Assembly (NCBI RefSeq): GCF_900460245.1 | Contig: NZ_UHIP01000002.1 | Span: forward strand, 1,550,001-1,614,000 | Length of the DNA: 64,000 nucleotides | DNA from: Vibrio fluvialis | GTDB taxonomy: Bacteria > Pseudomonadota > Gammaproteobacteria > Enterobacterales > Vibrionaceae | Direction of reading: 5' to 3' | Shown here: piece after piece, positions 59,313 to 64,000 of the stretch | Layout: the number at the start of each line of letters is the position of its first letter | Numbering within the stretch: the stretch's first letter is position 1 | Program-made: the position numbers and the translations under genes | Notes under the pieces: generated by a model | Told to the model about the DNA's origin: nothing | Databases searched by the model: none | What the model saw: the letters and a program-made list of their open reading frames with translations, nothing else

Positions 59313-60200
59313 TCAATTGACATGAGGCGAGCGGATAATTTCTTCGTCCACCCAATGCAGCAGCTTTTTGATTGCTTTCGACAGTACCTGATTCTGACGC
59401 ACAATATAGCCTAAACTGGCCGAAGGAAAAGTCGGTAAGGGTGTGATGGTGGATTGAAGATTGAGCTTGGGATGCAATGCGAAATCCGGAACAATCGCGA
59501 TACCGAATCCGGCTTCTGCCCAGTCAATCTGTGCATCGACACTGCCGACTTCCATAATGCGATATTTAGGCAATTTTAAATCCGGCAATGCCGGATCCAT
59601 TAAATCTCGCGTGCGGGTATCGTGTCCCAGCAAAATTAAGGTTGGCGCTTCAAGATTATCGACCACCTCCCCGTTCTGCCACGCTTCCAAGCCATTTCCC
59701 AACGCGCACCACTTCACCTGCTTAAGCTCAGTAAAATGCAGTGGTTGACTCTCTTTTTGCGCCATCACAAAGCCAAGATCTGCTTTGGCACTCTTGACCA
59801 GATCCGCAGCCTGCGACGACGTCGTATTCAGCAGCGTCAGATCTATTCCGGGAAATTCCGACTTAAACGATTGGAACGGTCCAATCAGTAACCAGCGGGA
59901 AATAATGTCACTGGCAGCAATGGTGAGTGTGCCTTGGCAAAGGTCGTTAATCGCATTGAGATCGGCTTGGCAACTTTGTAGCTCCATCAACGTATTTTGC
60001 GCGCTCTGCAACAAACGTTCACCCGCCTGAGTCAGACGAAAGGGATTACGTTCAATGAGCTTTACCCGTGTGCTCTGTTCAAGCTGTTTGATGTGCAAAC
60101 TGACGTTTGGCTGGGTCATGTGCAACTCGCTGGCGGCTTTCCCAAAGTGCTCAAGACGAGCCAACGTCACAAATGTGTTGAGCCAGTGGAGATCAAGCAT
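59313..60200 (-). CDS. LysR-family transcriptional regulator
   Basis: 295 residues. Helix-turn-helix HFGKAASELHMTQPNVSLHI at about 18-37, linker helix to residue 85, then the sensor domain (CQGTLTIAASDIISRWLLIG onward). CAGGAGCTGAT precedes the ATG. It is divergent from the adenylosuccinate-synthetase-family gene (starts 181 bases apart), so regulation of that gene is the natural guess. The effector is unknown. Confidence 0.92.
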   Translation of the reverse strand: MLDLHWLNTFVTLARLEHFGKAASELHMTQPNVSLHIKQLEQSTRVKLIERNPFRLTQAGERLLQSAQNTLMELQSCQADLNAINDLCQGTLTIAASDIISRWLLIGPFQSFKSEFPGIDLTLLNTTSSQAADLVKSAKADLGFVMAQKESQPLHFTELKQVKWCALGNGLEAWQNGEVVDNLEAPTLILLGHDTRTRDLMDPALPDLKLPKYRIMEVGSVDAQIDWAEAGFGIAIVPDFALHPKLNLQSTITPLPTFPSASLGYIVRQNQVLSKAIKKLLHWVDEEIIRSPHVN

Positions 60201-60380
60201 ATCAGCTCCTGAACGATAGAAAGGACGGTGAAGGCGCGACCTTCAGTACGATAAGCGCTTACATTTAGTCGTTAAAATTATCCCGATATGAATTTCTTAT
60301 CAAGCCAATAATGATTATTAATTTTTCTTATTTCAGTCCGCCCCCTAGGATAGATTGGTAACTTTTGAGGAGATTAAAAC

Positions 60381-61637
60381 ATGTCGTCTATCGTTGTTGT
60401 GGGTGCAAACTGGGGTGATGAAGGTAAAGGCCGTATTGTGGACTATTTGGCAGATAGCGCCGCAGCGAGCATTCGTTTTCAAGGCGGTAATAACGCCGGC
60501 CACACCGTTGTAAATGACTTTGGTACATTCAAACTGCATCAACTGCCAAGCGGCGTGTTTAACCCAGGTTGTCTTGCCGTTCTCGGCCCAGGTATGGTTA
60601 TCAGCCCTGCTCCACTTTCTCAGGAGATTGCGGAAGTAAAAGCGGCAGGTGTTGACGTTAACCTATGCATTTCAGATCGTGCGACGCTATGTCTGCCATT
60701 GCATGCACTGGAAGATACACTGGAAGAAGAACGCCTCGGTGATGGCGCTTACGGTTCAACACGTCAGGGTATCGCGCCAGCATACGGCGACCGCGTCATG
60801 AAGAAAGGTATTCTGGTCGGTTGGCTGAAGCAACCAGAAGTATTGCGTGAGCGTATCCAATTCATGCTGGACTGGAAATTGCCTCAATTGAAAGCGCTTT
60901 ACCCGTCATTTGAATTTTCTCAAACCGCAGAAGAAATGACCGAATGGCTGTTGGAAGTTTCTGCGCCATGGCGCGACGCGATTTGTAACGTGAGTCAACC
61001 GCTCAAAGCGCTGCAAGCGAAGGACGAAAACCTGCTGTTTGAAGCGCAGCTGGGTGCGGGTCGTGACTTAGTTTACGGCGAATACCCATGGACAACTTCT
61101 TCCAACGTAACGGCTGCCTATGCTGGTTTGGGTAGTGGCTTGCCAGCACTGCGTCCAGAGCGCGTGATTGCGGTAGCAAAATCATTCAGTTCATCAGTGG
61201 GTACCGGTACGCTGATCACGGCGATGGAAGAGCAAGACAGCTTCCGTGAAGCGGCAAACGAATACGGTGCAGTAACAGGTCGTCCACGCGATATGGGCTA
61301 CTTTGATGCTGTAGCGACCCGCAACGGTGTTGAACTGCAAGCAGCAACTGAAGTTGCGCTGACTAAACTAGACTGTCTGAGCGGCATGCAAGATCTGAAA
61401 ATCTGCGTCAGCTACGCAGGTGAACACAGTGAAAACCCAATTTGGCCACAAACTTCTGCTCTGGCACCGGTTTACGAACAGATGGAAGGCTGGAACGAAG
61501 ACATCACAGGCTGCCGCACGTTTGAAAGCCTGCCTCTAGCCGCTCAACATTACGTTCAACGTGTTGAAGAACTGATGGGTGTGCCGGTGAAAATGATCTC
61601 TGTGGGCCCAGAACGCGCACAAATGATCCTACGCTAA
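60381..61637 (+). CDS. Divergent adenylosuccinate synthetase (PurA-family) paralogue
   Basis: 418 residues, near PurA length. Conserved parts: P-loop VGANWGDEGKGRIVDYL with the catalytic Asp, the NNAGHT motif with the catalytic His, TSSNVTA, and the aspartate-loop Arg residues in GRPRDMGYFD. Changed parts: the FEGAQGTLLDIDHGTYP stretch of normal PurA reads FEAQLGAGRDLVYGEYP, VGAGPFPTE reads VGTGTLITA, and GTTGRGIGPAYEDK reads GSTRQGIAPAYGDR. These lie at the IMP/GTP side, so the nucleotide substrate may differ. Vibrios normally have their housekeeping purA elsewhere. It is a single gene with its own terminator, divergent from a LysR regulator. Confidence 0.88.
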   Translation: MSSIVVVGANWGDEGKGRIVDYLADSAAASIRFQGGNNAGHTVVNDFGTFKLHQLPSGVFNPGCLAVLGPGMVISPAPLSQEIAEVKAAGVDVNLCISDRATLCLPLHALEDTLEEERLGDGAYGSTRQGIAPAYGDRVMKKGILVGWLKQPEVLRERIQFMLDWKLPQLKALYPSFEFSQTAEEMTEWLLEVSAPWRDAICNVSQPLKALQAKDENLLFEAQLGAGRDLVYGEYPWTTSSNVTAAYAGLGSGLPALRPERVIAVAKSFSSSVGTGTLITAMEEQDSFREAANEYGAVTGRPRDMGYFDAVATRNGVELQAATEVALTKLDCLSGMQDLKICVSYAGEHSENPIWPQTSALAPVYEQMEGWNEDITGCRTFESLPLAAQHYVQRVEELMGVPVKMISVGPERAQMILR

Positions 61638-61656
61638 TCAAAAACTAGTGAAACTG

Positions 61657-61679
61657 AGGCCGACAATTCCTGTCGGCCT
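61657..61679 (+). terminator. Rho-independent terminator of the PurA-family gene
   Basis: Stem AGGCCGACA / TGTCGGCCT, loop ATTCC, followed by six T, 20 bases after the stop. Confidence 0.92.
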
Positions 61680-61815
61680 TTTTTATATCCAAAATCATCG
61701 AACGAGCATGACGTCATCGATTAGCTAAATTTGCAAAAAATGGTTGTATATTGCGCAGTTAGCATCATGACGTATTTACATCACTATCATTGACGAGTAT
61801 AGTTCGTCGCACTAC

Positions 61816-61906
61816 GGAGAGATGGCTGAGTGGTTGAAAGCACCGGTCTTGAAAACCGGCGTACGTTAATAGCGTACCTAGGGTTCAAATCCCTATCTCT
61901 CCGCCA
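61816..61906 (+). tRNA. tRNA-Ser (anticodon UGA)
   Basis: 91 bases, CCA encoded. Acceptor arms GGAGAGA / TCTCTCC, anticodon arm CCGGT / ACCGG with loop CTTGAAA (anticodon TGA at 61850-61852), a long variable arm (CGTACGTTAATAGCGTAC) as expected for serine, and T-arm GGGTTCAAATCCC. Confidence 0.97.
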
Positions 61907-61912
61907 CATTAG

Positions 61913-61942
61913 AAAAAGCCGCTGAGCAATCAGCGGCTTTTT
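61913..61942 (+). terminator. Rho-independent terminator of tRNA-Ser
   Basis: Thirteen-base stem AAAAAGCCGCTGA / TCAGCGGCTTTTT with a GCAA tetraloop, directly after the tRNA. Confidence 0.93.
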
Positions 61943-62019
61943 TCATTTCTGATTTTTGTTACTGAATGGATGTTTTTCAATATCAAACACACTCTATGAC
62001 ATTAAGAAACGATTTTATT

Positions 62020-62577
62020 CTACAGGTATAACAATACCCATTGAGAGTCATTGTAATTAAATACAATCAATGACGTTAAAACAACGACAATTAAAACTAA
62101 TATCGAATAGCAAAGCAGTGTTGAGTCATATACATCATTCTCTCTACGAGAGTAAATATTCTCATGTCCTGTTATGTTTGATTTTATTTCTTTGGTTTCT
62201 TGTCTTTTGCTCAGAGGTTGCCTTATCATCTGGTCTTCCAAGTTTACGACAGGTTCAACTTTTCCTATGAATTTATAACCTACTCTAGGTTCAGTCTTGA
62301 TGAACTTTGGCGTTTTAATTGAGTCACTTAGACTGCGTCTGAGAGACGATATTGCTTGTGTTACACTGGCCTCATCCACCTGAACACCTCGGGCATTCCA
62401 AACACTCTCTATTAATTGTTTTTTTGATATCACTGTATTTTCATTGCTAACAAAAGCACTCAGTACTCTTTTTTCATTCTCTCCGAGACTAATAACGTCC
62501 CCCACTAAATTAGTTAACACCTTTGATTCAATATCAAAGAAATAATTTTGATTAAGAGTGACTTTATTGTGCGACAT
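62020..62577 (-). CDS. ToxR-like transmembrane winged-helix regulator with very short periplasmic tail
   Basis: 185 residues. The OmpR/ToxR-type winged helix covers about residues 10-105, with the typical LGENEKRVLSAFVSNENTVI, VDEASVTQAISSLRRSLSDS and FIKTEPRVGYKFIG. A linker leads to one membrane helix (LLCYSILVLIVVVLTSLIVF), and only about ten residues follow outside (NDSQWVLLYL). Such tail-less types (VtrB, VttRB) depend on a partner such as VtrA for sensing. The gene is clearly richer in A+T than its neighbours and lies beside tRNA-Ser, hinting at acquisition. Its targets are unknown. Confidence 0.88.
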   Translation of the reverse strand: MSHNKVTLNQNYFFDIESKVLTNLVGDVISLGENEKRVLSAFVSNENTVISKKQLIESVWNARGVQVDEASVTQAISSLRRSLSDSIKTPKFIKTEPRVGYKFIGKVEPVVNLEDQMIRQPLSKRQETKEIKSNITGHENIYSRRENDVYDSTLLCYSILVLIVVVLTSLIVFNYNDSQWVLLYL

Positions 62578-62602
62578 AATAAAAACATCTAATATTCAAA
62601 CT

Positions 62603-62632
62603 CAAGCCATATAGATATATTTATACGGCTTG
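62603..62632 (-). terminator. Hairpin after the DsbD-like gene
   Basis: On the minus strand CAAGCCGTATA / TATATGGCTTG form an 11-base stem (one G-U pair), seven bases after the stop at 62640. It has no T run, so termination may be weak and the ToxR-like gene could be read through. Confidence 0.5.
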
Positions 62633-62639
62633 AATTTCA

Positions 62640-64000
62640 TTACTGTGCGGACAACTGATTCAGGAGAATCGTGGGGGTGAGGATCTGAGGCAGCACCTCT
62701 GGTGTATCTACCCCTTTTCGATACCAAAGATAAAGTGGCACACCCGAACGCTTGTGCTGTGTAAGGAACTGAGTGATGGCACTGTCGCCATTGGTCCAGT
62801 CGCCGACCATAGTGACCACACCCTGTTGCTTCAAGGCTGCTTGCACGCTGTCTCGCGCTATCGAGGTTTTTTCATTCACTTTGCACGTCAAACACCAATC
62901 TGCCGTGAAGTATAAAAACACATCGTGATCCGCTTTTATCGCATCCAGCTCGGCTTGCTCAAACGGTAGAACATTGGATTCGAGATGAGATGGCTGTACC
63001 AGCGATTCTGAATCCCACGAGGCCATCACCAACAGCGGAATCAAGCTCAACACAATGGCTGGCCACCAGCGTATTTTGCGTTGTGACACCTGCCATAAAC
63101 CAGTTAGCCACAAGCCAAAGGTAGACAGCATAGTCGCCGCAATGACCAACAGGGTGAAATCGCTGCTGGTCTGGCGCATCAATATCCATAACAGTCCCAG
63201 CACCGTGACAAACATAGGCAGTGCAAGAATGCGTCTTGCGGTGACCATCCACGCCCCCGGTTTTGGCAGCACTGTTCGCAACCTTGGCATAAAGCTCACC
63301 AACAAAAATGGCAACGCCAAGCCAAAACCTAATCCGGCAAAAATCATCAACGCACTGACCAGCGGCAACATCAAGGCAGCACCTAGTGCGGTGGCCATAA
63401 ATGGCCCCGTACAAGGCGTCGCGACAAATGCCGCAAGGACACCGGTCCAAAAATCGCCTTTGGGTCCTTTGGAGTCTTGCAAGCGCGACCCAGAAGTAAG
63501 CGTTCCAATCTCATACAACCCTGCCAAGTTAAAGCCGATCGCATTCATCAACAGAATCAACGCCGTAATGACTACCGGGCTTTGCAGTTGAAACGCCCAT
63601 CCGACTTGATGACCCAGCGATCTGAGCGCCAGAATGACGCCGCCCAGCATCACGCACACCAAGACCGCGCCGAACGTATAGGCGAGTGCACCAGCTCTGG
63701 CTTCTTTTTCAGAACCCTGATGCGCGATACTGAGAATTTTCAGACTCAAAATTGGAAATACGCACGGCATGATGTTGAGCAATAGGCCACCAGCCACGGC
63801 ACCCAGAAATGCAATCATCGAGAGCGCGATGTCATTGTCCATCCATGAATCTTGCTGAACGGACAACGCACTTGGCGCATCGATGCGTTCGGCCTTGAAC
63901 CGCAACGATGTGCCACTATTGAGCACGAGAACACCTTCAAACAGATCGCCGTCCGCGTCGCCTTTCACCGTGCTCATCGTCAGGCGATCATCGTTTAATG
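62640..64000 (-). CDS. DsbD/ScsB-type protein-disulfide reductase, C-terminal part (cut by window edge)
   Basis: 453 codons are visible and the frame stays open to the right edge, so the start and most of the N-terminal periplasmic domain are outside. Eight or so membrane helices contain the electron-relay cysteines in NIMPCVFPIL and VATPCTGPFM. A C-terminal thioredoxin-like domain has the CxxC in DWCLTCKVNEKTS. The protein carries electrons from cytoplasmic thioredoxin to periplasmic thiol partners. The insertion and gene context point to the ScsB-like rather than the housekeeping DsbD branch, but this is not certain without the N-terminus. Confidence 0.9.
   Translation of the reverse strand, partial: LNDDRLTMSTVKGDADGDLFEGVLVLNSGTSLRFKAERIDAPSALSVQQDSWMDNDIALSMIAFLGAVAGGLLLNIMPCVFPILSLKILSIAHQGSEKEARAGALAYTFGAVLVCVMLGGVILALRSLGHQVGWAFQLQSPVVITALILLMNAIGFNLAGLYEIGTLTSGSRLQDSKGPKGDFWTGVLAAFVATPCTGPFMATALGAALMLPLVSALMIFAGLGFGLALPFLLVSFMPRLRTVLPKPGAWMVTARRILALPMFVTVLGLLWILMRQTSSDFTLLVIAATMLSTFGLWLTGLWQVSQRKIRWWPAIVLSLIPLLVMASWDSESLVQPSHLESNVLPFEQAELDAIKADHDVFLYFTADWCLTCKVNEKTSIARDSVQAALKQQGVVTMVGDWTNGDSAITQFLTQHKRSGVPLYLWYRKGVDTPEVLPQILTPTILLNQLSAQ

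Noticed and set aside
60381..60500. PurA paralogue as a PurZ-type enzyme of base-Z (2-aminoadenine) synthesis
   Set aside because: PurZ replaces the catalytic Asp of GDEGKG. Here the Asp is present, and no other Z-pathway gene is nearby.
61816..62640. Integrated island at the tRNA-Ser 3' end
   Set aside because: No integrase gene and no second copy of the tRNA 3' end were found within the window; only the composition of one gene supports it.

Overview
The window looks like part of the second chromosome of a Vibrio. It is close to 50% G+C by eye, and gene families and start signals are Vibrio-like throughout. The block thrS-infC-rpmI-rplT at 49.1-52.3 kb, which lies on chromosome II in V. cholerae, sits among accessory genes. 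I would guess a V. fluvialis/V. furnissii-type species, but that is inference only. No phage, IS element, CRISPR array or integron integrase was seen.

1-5.8 kb is a sulfide/persulfide locus. A HlyU/BigR/PigS-like ArsR repressor with two cysteines is followed on the minus strand by two half-size YeeE/YedE permeases and then, with no visible terminator, by an RND adaptor and pump (the pump is cut by the window edge). Divergently, a small DUF2892 membrane protein precedes a CoA-disulfide reductase-rhodanese fusion. The divergent promoter region carries two TTAG-N6-CTAA dyads.

5.8-16.7 kb holds mixed accessory genes: an Mpo1-like membrane protein, a GNAT, a frameshifted cupin gene, LysR/LysE and LysR/VOC divergent pairs, a response-regulator diguanylate cyclase, glpD, an AbrB-family permease, and an HPP permease divergent from a TetR regulator with two operator-like palindromes between them.

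16.7-47.5 kb is a long run of small, mostly single-function genes: 52 confident genes on the minus strand against 3 on the plus strand. It contains seven GNAT acetyltransferases (nine in the whole window), two VOC proteins, two isochorismatase-like hydrolases, two SDRs, two GFA-type zinc proteins, two LysE exporters, HAD, Nudix and MazG house-cleaning enzymes, an OsmC protein, a peroxiredoxin, a MerR-CMD pair, tRNA-related enzymes (AlaX-like, YbaK, TrmK-like) and several DUFs. The theme is detoxification, metabolite repair and stress protection. It resembles the cargo of a Vibrio superintegron but lacks attC sites and an integrase.

47.6-62 kb is more core-like: a Fur-box-preceded cupredoxin/FTR1 iron-uptake pair, rplT-rpmI-infC-thrS (infC with an AUU start), deaD with an RGG-like tail, rnb, a Pho-box-preceded PstS-like binding protein, a MaoC-family hydratase, a LysR regulator divergent from a second, divergent adenylosuccinate-synthetase-family gene, and tRNA-Ser(UGA). 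The window ends with an AT-rich ToxR-like membrane regulator and the C-terminal two thirds or so of a DsbD/ScsB-type thiol-disulfide reductase.
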